Below are positions 8,542-16,943 of a DNA stretch of 64,000 nt, in pieces. The number at the start of each line of letters is the position of its first letter. Position 1 is the stretch's first letter. The translations under genes and the position numbers were made by a program. The DNA comes from Streptomyces sp. Je 1-79 (lineage in GTDB: Bacteria; Actinomycetota; Actinomycetes; Streptomycetales; Streptomycetaceae): positions 1 through 64,000 of the forward strand of contig NZ_JAMGSL010000012.1 in assembly GCF_025195125.1 (NCBI RefSeq). The letters run 5' to 3'. The notes beneath the pieces are model-generated. The model ran no database searches and was not told the DNA's origin. It saw nothing but the letters and a program-made list of their open reading frames with translations.

Positions 8542-10128
8542 TCAGACCGCCTTCGACTCGGTGGGCGTGGGGACCGCGCCCGCCACCGGCTCGGCGGCGG
8601 GAGCGCCGTCCGCCGGCGCCACGGTGGCCCCGCGCAGCTTGGCGAGGGCGACCACGGCCAGGACGAGGGCGAGCACGCCGCCGACCAGCGAGGTGATCTG
8701 CAGCCCCTCGATGAAGGCGGCGCGGGCGGCGTCGAGCAGTTGGCCGCCCAGCGCGCCGGGCAGGTTCTCGGCGAGCGCCACGGCGCTGCCGAGGGTGTCC
8801 GAAGCGGTGTCGGCCTGGTCGGCGGAGAGGCCCGAGGGCTCCGAGTCGCCCAGCGCGCCGCGGTAGACGGCGAAGCCGATGCTGCCGAGGACCGCGATGC
8901 CGAGGGCGGCGCCGAGCTCCGTACCGGTCTCGGAGACGGCGGCGGCGGAGCCCGCGCGGTCCGGCGGAGCCGCACCCACGACGAGGTCGGTGCCGAGCGC
9001 CACCATCGGGCCGAGGCCGAGGCCGACCACGGCCGAACCGGTGACCACGAGGGCGAGCTGCGACGCGTTGTCGACCTGGGTGAGCAGGGCGCAGCCGACG
9101 GCGAGGATGACCATGCTTCCGGCCAGCAGTCGGCTGACCGGGACCTTGGAGATCAGCGACGGGCCGCCGATCGAGCCGATCATGACGCCGATCGACGTGG
9201 GGATGGACCAGAGACCGGCCGACAGCGGGGAGAGTCCGTTGACCAGCTGGAGGTACTGCAGGACGAAGAGCTGGATGCCCGCCATGATCACGGTGACGGT
9301 GGTGAGCAGGAAGAGCGAGGCACCGAAGTTCCGCTCGCGGAACAGGGTGAGGTCGAGCATCGGGTCGGTCAGCAGCTTCTGCCGGCGCAGGAAGAGACCG
9401 CCGACGAGCAGACCGACGACCAGGACGGCCACCGGCACGACCTCGAAGCCGTCCTCGGCGAGCTGCTTCAGCCCGTAGACCACGGAGAGCACGGCGACCA
9501 GGCTCAGCGCGGCGCTGACCAGGTCCACCCGGCCGCCCCGCTCCTGGTGCTCGGGCAGCAGGCGCGGGCCGAGGACGAGCAGGGCCACCATGACCGGCAC
9601 GGCGACCAGGAACGCGGAGCCCCACCAGAAGTAGTTGAGGAGCGCGCCGCCGACCAGCGGGCCGATCATGCTGCCCAGGGCGAAGCAGGACGCCCAGACG
9701 CTGACCGCCGCGGTCCGCTGCGTGGGGTCGGTGAACATGGTGCGGATCAGCGACAGCGTGGACGGCATGAGCGTCGCGCCGGCCACACCGAGCAGGGCGC
9801 GGGAGGCGATCAGCATCTCCGCGCTCGTCGAGAAGGCGGCCAGCACGGACGCGGCGCCGAAGGCGGCGGCGCCCGCGAGCAGCAGCTTCCGGCGGCCGAT
9901 CCGGTCGCCCAGGCTGCCCATGGCGATGAGCAGGCCGGCGACCAGGAACCCGTAGATGTCGATGATCCACAGCAGCTGGGCGTTGCTCGGTGACAGGTCC
10001 GAGGTGAGCGTCGGTACCGCCAGGTGCAGGACGGTGAGGTCCATGGCGACGAGCAGAGTCGGCAGGGCCAGCACCGCCAGCCCCAGCCACTCCGCCCGCC
10101 CGGCCTTGGACGGCTGTTCTTCAGACAT
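8542..10128 (-). CDS. DHA2-family MFS drug exporter
   Basis: A 528-residue protein with about 14 membrane segments, of the DHA2 (QacA/EmrB) branch of the major facilitator superfamily. Motif A is present as 'GSLGDRIGRRKLLL' near residue 70, the family signature 'LDLTLF' near 265, and a proton-coupling Asp in 'VAMDLTVLHLAVPTL'. The ATG at 10128 is preceded by GGAAGACC. Its place between the sugar genes and the SnoaL-like genes makes it the probable exporter of, and self-resistance factor for, the cluster's product. The 119 bases upstream separate it from the 3-ketoreductase gene and could carry a promoter, although nothing definite was recognised. Confidence 0.9.
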   Translation of the reverse strand: MSEEQPSKAGRAEWLGLAVLALPTLLVAMDLTVLHLAVPTLTSDLSPSNAQLLWIIDIYGFLVAGLLIAMGSLGDRIGRRKLLLAGAAAFGAASVLAAFSTSAEMLIASRALLGVAGATLMPSTLSLIRTMFTDPTQRTAAVSVWASCFALGSMIGPLVGGALLNYFWWGSAFLVAVPVMVALLVLGPRLLPEHQERGGRVDLVSAALSLVAVLSVVYGLKQLAEDGFEVVPVAVLVVGLLVGGLFLRRQKLLTDPMLDLTLFRERNFGASLFLLTTVTVIMAGIQLFVLQYLQLVNGLSPLSAGLWSIPTSIGVMIGSIGGPSLISKVPVSRLLAGSMVILAVGCALLTQVDNASQLALVVTGSAVVGLGLGPMVALGTDLVVGAAPPDRAGSAAAVSETGTELGAALGIAVLGSIGFAVYRGALGDSEPSGLSADQADTASDTLGSAVALAENLPGALGGQLLDAARAAFIEGLQITSLVGGVLALVLAVVALAKLRGATVAPADGAPAAEPVAGAVPTPTESKAV

Positions 10129-10247
10129 GAAAGGTCTTCCTCCAGATCCGGACGGTGCAGAGCGTGACCGTCGACAGGGATGGCCCCTACGCCTCGTGTG
10201 GCTCGGTGGGCACGAGAGAGACGGTAGAACCTCAACCGCAGTCGAGG

Positions 10248-11270
10248 TCAAGAGCTGAGAGCATTGAACGACGGGTCGCCCGGTTTTTTTTCGAGGTACT
10301 CGACGACCTCGGCCAACAGCCGTGCCTGGTGCAGGGAACCGGCGTCCGGCGCGCAGTCCCGGTCCCGTACGGCGCGGACCATCGCCGCGAGGCTCCGCTC
10401 CACCTGGTCGGCGGCCGGAAGCGCCATGTCCTGGACGCCGTCCGGGCCCTCGACGCGCAGCACGGGCACGTGCCCGGCGGGCGTCGTGAAGGCGTGGGTC
10501 AGCGTCAACCGCCCTCTGCTCCCCCGGAGTTCGTACTCCGCGCGGTACGCGTCGTCCAGACCGAAGGTCAGCTGCGCGGCGACGCCCTGCCCGGAGCGCA
10601 GCAGTACGGCTCCGGAGGTGTCGACCTCCTCCCCGGGCCGCCGCGCGAGGACCGCGCCCGCCACGTCGAGGTCGCCGCCCAGAAAGCGGACGGCGGCCCG
10701 GACCGGGTAGACGCCCACGTCCCACAGCGCGCCGCCGCCCAGTTCGGGGCGGAGCCTGATGTCCCCCTCGGGGCGCCGGGGCACGGCGAACGCGGCGTGG
10801 AACGAGCGCAGTTCGCCGATCCGGCCGTCGGCCACCAGACGGGCCACCTCGGCGTGCTGGGGATGGTGCACGAACATCACGTTCTCCCGCAGCACCAGCC
10901 CGCGGGACTCGGCCAGCTCGTACAGAGCGCGGGTCCGGAGGAGGTCGGTGGTGAGCGGCTTCTCCGCCAGGACGTGCTTGCCGGCCAGCAGGGCGGCCTC
11001 CACCCAGCGGTCGTGCAGCGCCGCCGGCAGGGGTACGTAGACGGCGTCGACGTCCTCCGCGTCCAGCACCTCCCGGTAGCCGGTCACCGGACGGGCGCCG
11101 TGGTCCCGCGCCGTCTGCGCCGCCCGCTCCCGGGACCGGCTCGCCACCACCGTGACCCGCGCGCCCGGCAGCCGGCCGAGGGCGGGCAGCACCCGGCGCC
11201 GCGCGATGTCGGCGCAGCCCAGCACGCCGAAGCGCACGTCCGCGCTCCCCGCGGGCACCGCGGGACTCAC
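10248..11270 (-). CDS. TDP-hexose 3-ketoreductase (Gfo/Idh/MocA family)
   Basis: A 340-residue NAD(P)-dependent oxidoreductase of the Gfo/Idh/MocA family, like SpnN and UrdT-type enzymes. It reduces the unstable 3,4-diketo sugar released by the 2,3-dehydratase. The nucleotide fold is 'GVLGCADIARRRVLPAL' near residue 14 and the family catalytic motif is 'AEKPLTTD'. The GTG start at 11270 overlaps the stop of the 2,3-dehydratase gene as GTGA. This coupling fits the biochemistry, because the dehydratase product decomposes unless it is reduced at once. Stereochemistry at C3 cannot be judged, and is lost anyway if the 3-dehydratase acts next. Confidence 0.9.
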   Translation of the reverse strand: MSPAVPAGSADVRFGVLGCADIARRRVLPALGRLPGARVTVVASRSRERAAQTARDHGARPVTGYREVLDAEDVDAVYVPLPAALHDRWVEAALLAGKHVLAEKPLTTDLLRTRALYELAESRGLVLRENVMFVHHPQHAEVARLVADGRIGELRSFHAAFAVPRRPEGDIRLRPELGGGALWDVGVYPVRAAVRFLGGDLDVAGAVLARRPGEEVDTSGAVLLRSGQGVAAQLTFGLDDAYRAEYELRGSRGRLTLTHAFTTPAGHVPVLRVEGPDGVQDMALPAADQVERSLAAMVRAVRDRDCAPDAGSLHQARLLAEVVEYLEKKPGDPSFNALSS

Positions 11271-12679
11271 GCCGGGACCGCCAGGAAGCAGGCGAGCAGA
11301 GTGCGGGCCTGCACGTTGATGTAGTTGCTGTGCTGGACGAGCGTGCGCAGCTGTCCCAGCGTCAGCCAGCGGAAGCCCTCGGGCGGGGTCAGCGGGGCGT
11401 CGGACTCGTCCGCGTCGACGAGGAGGTAGCGGCTCTCGGCGTTGATGAACCGGCCGCCCTCCTCGCTGTGCACGGCCTCGTACAGGATCTGCCCGGGGCC
11501 CGCCGAGACCACCGCGTCCAGGAACGGCGGGCGCTCCCCCGGGCTCAGGTGGGCGTGGTTGCCGGGGACGCACTGGACGGTGGGGCCGATCTCCACCGGG
11601 TAGCGGAAGCCGCCCTCCACCCGTGCGTGCACCAGCACATGGCGGACGCCGTTGATGCGCCGGGTGAGGAAGGCCGTCACGCCGAGCCCGACCGGCTCGA
11701 AGAGCGGCTGGCTCCAGGAGGTGACCTCCCGGTTGCCGGCCTCCACGGCGACGGCGACCACCCGGAAGTACCGGCCCTGATCGTGCTCGATGGTCCGCTC
11801 GTTGCGGGTCCAGTCGGGGATGCCGGAGAGCGGCTCCAGCTCCGCGCTGACCTGGTGCCGGGCGCGCTCCCCCGCCATCCAGGACAGCACCTCGACGTCC
11901 GAGTGCAGGGCCTGGGGCTCGCCGTCGGCGAAGGGCAGGCAGGAGAGCACGGTCCGGGCGTCCATGTTGACGGTGTTGTCCCGGCGCAGGAGCGCGCCGA
12001 TCTGGCCCAGGGTCAGCCAGCAGAACCGGGGGTCCTCGGGGATGTCGTCGGTCACCTCGACGATCATGTTCCGGTTGTTCTTGCGGTAGAACCAGGAGCC
12101 GTGCTCGGACTGCAGGACGTCCGCGAGGACCCGGCCCCGGTCGGGCCGGGTGAAGTACTCGACGTACTTCACGTCCCCGCCCCGGTGGACCCGGGTGTAG
12201 TTGCTGCGGGTGGCCTGGACGGTCGGGGAGAGCTGGAGCAGGTTCGGGTTGCCGGGCTCCATCTTGGCCTGCATCAGGAAGTGCAGGACCCCGTCGAACT
12301 CCTTGGCGAGGATGCCCAGGATGCCGACCTCGGGCTGCCTGATGATGGGCTGGTGCCAGACCTGGGCGGGGTTCTCCCCCGCCGAGACGCGCAGGCCCTC
12401 CACGGTGAAGAACCGGCCGCTGCGGTGCACCAGGTTCCCCGTGTCCTTCTCGAAGTACCAGCCGTCGAGCTCGGCGAACGGGATGCGGTCGACGCGGAAG
12501 GCGGTGGCCCGCCTGTGCCCGTCGAGCCAGGCGGCCACCTCGTCGGTGCGCGGTCCCACGCCCTCGGTCGCGGCCGCGGAGACGGCGAACCGGCGTGCGG
12601 TGGCGCCGTCGGCGCGGGTGCTCAGCAGACCCGGCGAGGCCTGCGACGACAAGGTCAGGACGTCGGCGGGGTGCGGCAT
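11267..12679 (-). CDS. TDP-4-keto-6-deoxyhexose 2,3-dehydratase
   Basis: A 470-residue member of the NDP-hexose 2,3-dehydratase family (SpnO, UrdS, EryBVI type), which removes the C2 hydroxyl from TDP-4-keto-6-deoxyglucose. The protein is an internal duplication, as expected for the family: 'W.QPII.QPEVGILGILAKEF' around residues 110-130 is mirrored by 'SWSQPLFEPVGLGVTAFLTR' around 330-350. Each half ends in 'LSPTVQAT' or 'IGPTVQCV' followed by a 'WLTLGQ..LL' segment. The ATG at 12679 is preceded by GAGGAGA. It commits the pathway to 2-deoxysugars and is translationally coupled to the 3-ketoreductase. Confidence 0.93.
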   Translation of the reverse strand: MPHPADVLTLSSQASPGLLSTRADGATARRFAVSAAATEGVGPRTDEVAAWLDGHRRATAFRVDRIPFAELDGWYFEKDTGNLVHRSGRFFTVEGLRVSAGENPAQVWHQPIIRQPEVGILGILAKEFDGVLHFLMQAKMEPGNPNLLQLSPTVQATRSNYTRVHRGGDVKYVEYFTRPDRGRVLADVLQSEHGSWFYRKNNRNMIVEVTDDIPEDPRFCWLTLGQIGALLRRDNTVNMDARTVLSCLPFADGEPQALHSDVEVLSWMAGERARHQVSAELEPLSGIPDWTRNERTIEHDQGRYFRVVAVAVEAGNREVTSWSQPLFEPVGLGVTAFLTRRINGVRHVLVHARVEGGFRYPVEIGPTVQCVPGNHAHLSPGERPPFLDAVVSAGPGQILYEAVHSEEGGRFINAESRYLLVDADESDAPLTPPEGFRWLTLGQLRTLVQHSNYINVQARTLLACFLAVPA

Positions 12680-12742
12680 GTGCGGTCTCCTCGTCTGGGG
12701 GCGCCCTCCGGACCGCCGTCGGGCCCGGAGGGATCGTTCGGA

Positions 12743-12794
12743 GGGGGCGTACGAAGGGGGCGTACGAAGGGGTGGTGCGAAGGCGCCGTACGGA
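12743..12794. repeat. Four imperfect 13-bp tandem repeats in a spacer
   Basis: Two exact copies of a 13-base unit (GGGGGCGTACGAA) at 12743-12755 and 12756-12768 are followed by two degenerate copies at 12769-12781 and 12782-12794. They occupy the spacer between the 3-dehydratase and 2,3-dehydratase genes. The 13-base period does not keep a reading frame, so they are unlikely to be coding. Confidence 0.7.
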
Positions 12795-12828
12795 CGGATC
12801 GGCCCGCCGGCGACGACGGGCCGCCGCG

Positions 12829-14148
12829 TCAGCCGCGGGAGGCGGTGAACTCCTTGAAGACCGAGACGACGTAGTCGAGCATCTCCTCGGTCAGCCCCGG
12901 ATAGACGCCGATCCAGAACGTCTGGTCGGTGATGATGTCGCTGTTGACCAGCGGCTCGGCGACCCGGTGGGGCGCGTCGATGTACGCCGGGTGGCGCGTG
13001 AGGTTGCCGGCGAACAGCAGCCGCGTGCCGATCTTCCGGGACTCCAGGTGGTCGACCAGCTCCGCCCGGCTGTACGGCGCGTCCGGGTCCACGGTGATCG
13101 CGAAGCCGAACCAGCTCGGGTCCGACCCGGGCGTCGCCTCGGGCAGGATCAGGTGCGGCAGCCCGTCCAGGCCCTCGCGCAGCTGGCGCCAGTTGCGGCG
13201 GCGGGCGGCGCAGAAGTCGTCGAGCCTCGCGAGCTGGCTCAGCCCGAGGGCGGCCTGGATGTCGGTCGCCTTCAGGTTGTAACCCACGTGGGAGAAGATG
13301 TACTTGTGGTCGTAGCCGTCGGGCAGCGTGCCCATCTGGTAGTTGTACCGCTTGAGGCACTTGTTGTTCTCGCCCGGCTCGCACCAGCAGTCCCGGCCCC
13401 AGTCGCGCAGCGACTCCACGATCCGCGCCAGTGACAGGTTCGAGGTCAGGACACAGCCGCCCTCGCCCATGGTCAGGTGGTGCGCGGGGTAGAAGCTGAC
13501 CGTCGTGAGATCGCCGAAGGTCCCGGTGAGCTGCCCGTTGTAGGTGGACCCGACGGCGTCGCAGTTGTCCTCGATGAGGAACAGGTCGTGCTGCGTGGCC
13601 AGTTCGGCGATCTCGGCCACCTCGTACGGGTTGCCCATGGCGTGGGCGATCATGATGGCCCGGGTCTTGGGGCCGATCGCCCGCGCCACCCGCTCCACCG
13701 TGGTGTTGTACGTGCCGAGCTCCACGTCGATGAAGACCGGCACCATGCCGTTCTGGACGATGGGGTTGACCGTGGTGGGGAAGCCGGCCGCGACCGTGAT
13801 GACCTCGTCGCCCGGGCGCAGCCGCCGCTCCTCCAGGAGCGGCGAGGTGAGCGCGCCGAGCGCCAGCAGGTTCGCGGAGGACCCGGAGTTCGTCAGATGT
13901 GCCTTGCGGCGCTTGAGCTTGCGGGCGAAGGCGGACTCGAAGCGCCGGGCGCTGGGGCCGGCCGCGATCCGCATCGCCAGGGCCGACTCCACGAGCGCGG
14001 TCCGGTCGGACGCGTCGAGGACCGCGCCGGACGGCCAGATCTCGGTGACGCCGGGCACGAAGACCCGGGCCTCCTGGGTGTTCTCGTGGTACTTGCGGAC
14101 TTCGTCGAGTATCTGGTCCTTGCTCTGGACCGTCGCCTGATCAGACAC
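12829..14148 (-). CDS. TDP-4-keto-2,6-dideoxyhexose 3-dehydratase (E1-type, PLP and Fe-S)
   Basis: A 439-residue member of the E1 / SpnQ / UrdQ class of the DegT fold family, which removes the C3 hydroxyl of a 4-keto-2,6-dideoxysugar. The PLP lysine of aminotransferases is replaced by His (residue 223 in 'FYPAHHLTMGEGG'), the hallmark of the dehydratases. A [2Fe-2S] site is indicated by Cys 254, 256 and 264 in 'GRDCWCEPGENNKC'. The family needs single electrons from a reductase; the ferredoxin and ferredoxin reductase at 18300-19746 could serve. The GTG start at 14148 has GGAGGTGG upstream and overlaps the stop of the 4,6-dehydratase gene by eight bases. Confidence 0.93.
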   Translation of the reverse strand: MSDQATVQSKDQILDEVRKYHENTQEARVFVPGVTEIWPSGAVLDASDRTALVESALAMRIAAGPSARRFESAFARKLKRRKAHLTNSGSSANLLALGALTSPLLEERRLRPGDEVITVAAGFPTTVNPIVQNGMVPVFIDVELGTYNTTVERVARAIGPKTRAIMIAHAMGNPYEVAEIAELATQHDLFLIEDNCDAVGSTYNGQLTGTFGDLTTVSFYPAHHLTMGEGGCVLTSNLSLARIVESLRDWGRDCWCEPGENNKCLKRYNYQMGTLPDGYDHKYIFSHVGYNLKATDIQAALGLSQLARLDDFCAARRRNWRQLREGLDGLPHLILPEATPGSDPSWFGFAITVDPDAPYSRAELVDHLESRKIGTRLLFAGNLTRHPAYIDAPHRVAEPLVNSDIITDQTFWIGVYPGLTEEMLDYVVSVFKEFTASRG

Positions 14149-15130
14149 CTGCCACCTCCGTCGTGCCGTATTTGGCCGCCTTCCACCAGGCCGCGTGGGC
14201 GCGGTACCAGGCCACCGTGTCGGCAAGGCCCCGGTCGAAGGGGATCTGCGGGGTGAAACCCAGCTCGTCCTGGATCTTGCTGCCGTCCAGCGAGTAGCGG
14301 ACGTCGTGCGCCTTGCGGTCCTCGACGTGGCGGATCGCCGAGGCGTCCGCGTCGCACAGGTCGAGCAGCCGGTGGGTCAGTTCGAGATTGGTGTGCTCGC
14401 GGCCGCCGCCGATGTTGTAGACCTCGCCCGCCCGGCCCTTGACCGCCACCGCGTGGATCGCCCGGCAGTGGTCGTCGACGTGCAGCCACTCGCGTACGTT
14501 GCCGCCGTCGCCGTAGACCGGTACGGACTTGCCCTCCAGCAGGTTGGTGACGAAGAGCGGGATCAGCTTCTCGGGGTGCTGGTACGGCCCGTAGTTGTTG
14601 GAGCAGCGCGTGATCGACACGTCCAGGCCGTGGGTGCGCCAGTAGGAGCGGACGATCAGGTCGGACGCCGCCTTGCTCGCCGCGTAGGGCGAGTTGGGCA
14701 GCAGCGGCCACTCCTCCGTCCAGGAGCCGGAGTCGATCGAGCCGTAGACCTCGTCGGTGGAGACGTGGACCACCCGGGGCACCCCGCTGCGCAGGGCCGC
14801 CTCCAGGACGGTCTGGGTGCCGACCACGTTGGTCCGTACGAACTCGGCGGCCGAGTCCACGGAGCGGTCGACGTGGGACTCCGCGGCCATGTGCACGACC
14901 ACGTCGTGCCCGGGGAGGAGCTGAAGCAGCAGGGGCAGGTCGCAGATGTCGCCGCGGACGAACGAGAGCCGCGGGTCGCCCATCGGGAGGCTGGCGAGGT
15001 TGCCGGCGTAGGTCAGGCTGTCCACCACCGTGACCTCGGCGCCCTCCCAGCCCGCGTAGCGGTCTTGCAGCAGGGTCCGGACGAAGTGGGAGCCGATGAA
15101 GCCCGCCGCACCGGTGACCAGAATCCTCAT
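14141..15130 (-). CDS. rmlB: dTDP-glucose 4,6-dehydratase
   Basis: A 329-residue extended short-chain dehydrogenase that converts TDP-glucose to TDP-4-keto-6-deoxyglucose, the branch point of deoxysugar synthesis. The NAD site is 'VTGAAGFIGSH' at about residues 5-15, the catalytic 'STDEVYG' follows near 117, and the Tyr-Lys pair is in 'SPYAASKAASD'. 'SITRCSNNYGPYQHPEKLIP' is diagnostic of the RmlB group. The ATG at 15130 is preceded by AGGAGAG; an upstream in-frame extension lacks such a site. It sits in a run of sugar genes and is probably pathway-specific rather than the housekeeping copy. Confidence 0.95.
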   Translation of the reverse strand: MRILVTGAAGFIGSHFVRTLLQDRYAGWEGAEVTVVDSLTYAGNLASLPMGDPRLSFVRGDICDLPLLLQLLPGHDVVVHMAAESHVDRSVDSAAEFVRTNVVGTQTVLEAALRSGVPRVVHVSTDEVYGSIDSGSWTEEWPLLPNSPYAASKAASDLIVRSYWRTHGLDVSITRCSNNYGPYQHPEKLIPLFVTNLLEGKSVPVYGDGGNVREWLHVDDHCRAIHAVAVKGRAGEVYNIGGGREHTNLELTHRLLDLCDADASAIRHVEDRKAHDVRYSLDGSKIQDELGFTPQIPFDRGLADTVAWYRAHAAWWKAAKYGTTEVAGV

Positions 15131-15170
15131 GAGTTCGCTCTCCTGACTGTCGGGGGAAGCCACGCCGGTG

Positions 15171-15749
15171 TCATGGACACACGTCGCTCCAGTGGGCCAG
15201 CACACCGGCCGACAGCGCCTGCCGGACACTCATCGCCCGCGCGTCCTTCTCGGACATCACCGGCTCCTCGGTCAGCCCCCAGGGCAGACTCAGCTCCGGG
15301 TCGAGCGGATCGATGTCGATCTGGGTGCCCGGAACATGGGCCGTCGACAGCACGTAGCTGATGCAGGTGTCGTCGGCGAGGGTGAGAAACCCGTGTGCCA
15401 CACCTTCGGGGATGAAGACGGACACCCCCGACTCGGCGTCCAGGGTGCGGACCGTGTGCCGGCCGAAGGACGGTGAGCCCACGCGCAGATCGACGCTGAT
15501 GTCGCGCAGGGCCCCCCGTACACAGGTGACGTACTTGGCCTGGCCCGGCGGCAGCGTGACGCTGTGCAGCCCACGCAGGGTGTTGCGCCGGGAGGACGAG
15601 AAGTTGATCTGTGCCGGCGCGAACGGCCTGCCGAGGAACCGGGACAGTTCCTCGGCACGCAGCGACTCGAAGAACGCCCCGCGGTGATCGGTGATCAGAT
15701 CCGGGGTGAGGGTGTACACCCCGGGGATCTCCGTCCCGGCGATCTCCAC
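15171..15749 (-). CDS. dTDP-4-keto-6-deoxyhexose 3,5-epimerase (RmlC family)
   Basis: A 192-residue cupin of the RmlC family. Epimerases of this group invert C5, or C3 and C5, of 4-keto-6-deoxysugars and so lead into the L-series. Visible landmarks are 'DHRGAFFES', the catalytic-His motif 'RGLHSV' at about residue 62, 'VTCVRGALRDISVDLR', and 'IPEGVAHGFLTL'. The usual Gln after RGLH is replaced by Ser. The GTG start at 15749 lies seven bases from the aminotransferase stop. Its presence suggests the finished sugar is L-configured, but it could instead act after deoxygenation, where only C5 would be inverted. Confidence 0.9.
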   Translation of the reverse strand: MEIAGTEIPGVYTLTPDLITDHRGAFFESLRAEELSRFLGRPFAPAQINFSSSRRNTLRGLHSVTLPPGQAKYVTCVRGALRDISVDLRVGSPSFGRHTVRTLDAESGVSVFIPEGVAHGFLTLADDTCISYVLSTAHVPGTQIDIDPLDPELSLPWGLTEEPVMSEKDARAMSVRQALSAGVLAHWSDVCP

Positions 15750-15756
15750 GCGCCTC

Positions 15757-16920
15757 TCACCTCGCCCCGGGCCGGTCCGGTCCGGTGTGCCGCTCCATGG
15801 ACTTGCGCACCTCGTCGGCGACGGTGTGCACGTCCGCCGCGTCCATGCCGTGGTGCAGCGGCAGGAGCAGCGTCGTCTCGGCCGTCCTCTCCGTCGCCGG
15901 CAGGGGTCCGCCGCCCTCCTGGCGGAAGGCCTCGACCTGGTGCAGCGGCGGGTAGCGGAACGTGGTGTAGATCCCGTGGTCGAGCAGGTCCGCGGCGACC
16001 TTGTCGCGTACCTCCGCGTCGATCTGCACCCAGTAGAAGTAGTACGACGTGGTGTGGCCGGCCGGCAGCTCCGGCGGGAGCAGCAGCCCCGGTACGTCGG
16101 CGAGCAGCCGGTCGTAGAGCTCCGCGAACTCCCGCCGGATCTCGACGAAGCCCGGCAGCTTGCCCAGCTGGACGCTGCCGATGGCCCCGGTCATGTCGTT
16201 GCCGAGGACCCGGCGGCCGATGTCCCGCACGTCCAGCTCCCACCAGCGGTGGGAGACCCGGGCCTTCTGGAAGCCGCTGGACTGCTCCAGGCCGTGGTAC
16301 GCCAGCCGGCGGGCGCGCCGGGCCAGTTCGGGGTCGCGTACGTACAGCATGCCGCCGTCACCGGTGACCAGGACCTTCATCGAGTCGAAGGACCAGACGG
16401 CGATGTCGCCGAAGGTCCCGACGGCCTCGTCGCCGACGCGGGAGGAGACCGCGCAGGCGGCGTCCTCGACGAGGGCGATGCCCCGCTCGCGGCAGAGTTC
16501 GGCGATCCGGGCCACGTCGCCCGGATAGCCGCCGTAGTGCAGCAGCAGAACGGCGCGGGTGTCCGGGGTCAGGGCCCGCCGTACGTCGTCGACGGTCGGG
16601 TTGAGGGTGCGGGGGTCGATGTCGCAGTAGACCGGCTTGGCTCCGGTGGACATGACGGCGTTGCCGGCCGCAACGAACGAGACCGACGGCAGCAGCACCT
16701 CGTCGCCCGGCCCGAGGTCGAGCAGTTCGGTCGCCAGGAAGAGGCCCGCCGTGGCGGAGTTGATGTGCAGCAGCTGCTCGGGCCGGGCGCCGATGTGCTC
16801 GGCGAACTCGGCCTCGAAGGCCTTGGCCCGCGGTCCGTACCCCAGCCAGTTGCTCGCGAAGACCTCGCGGAGCGCCTCCAGCTCTTCCTCGCCGAGGCTC
16901 GGTTGGAAGACGTTGATCAT
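15757..16920 (-). CDS. PLP-dependent sugar aminotransferase (DegT/DnrJ/EryC1)
   Basis: A 387-residue fold-type I aminotransferase. The PLP-binding Lys is residue 182 in 'SFDSMKVLVTGDGG', with the cofactor Asp in 'LVEDAAC' (about 151-157). It therefore differs from the His-containing dehydratase at 12829-14148. Together with the 2- and 3-deoxygenation enzymes, and with no 4-ketoreductase in the window, the simplest role is transamination at C4, giving a 4-amino-2,3,4,6-tetradeoxyhexose as SpnR does in forosamine synthesis. C3 transamination is the alternative. The ATG at 16920 has a GGGAAGGGAG stretch upstream. No N-methyltransferase gene was found nearby. Confidence 0.9.
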   Translation of the reverse strand: MINVFQPSLGEEELEALREVFASNWLGYGPRAKAFEAEFAEHIGARPEQLLHINSATAGLFLATELLDLGPGDEVLLPSVSFVAAGNAVMSTGAKPVYCDIDPRTLNPTVDDVRRALTPDTRAVLLLHYGGYPGDVARIAELCRERGIALVEDAACAVSSRVGDEAVGTFGDIAVWSFDSMKVLVTGDGGMLYVRDPELARRARRLAYHGLEQSSGFQKARVSHRWWELDVRDIGRRVLGNDMTGAIGSVQLGKLPGFVEIRREFAELYDRLLADVPGLLLPPELPAGHTTSYYFYWVQIDAEVRDKVAADLLDHGIYTTFRYPPLHQVEAFRQEGGGPLPATERTAETTLLLPLHHGMDAADVHTVADEVRKSMERHTGPDRPGAR

Positions 16921-16943
16921 GTCGCTCGCTCCCTTCCCTGCCG

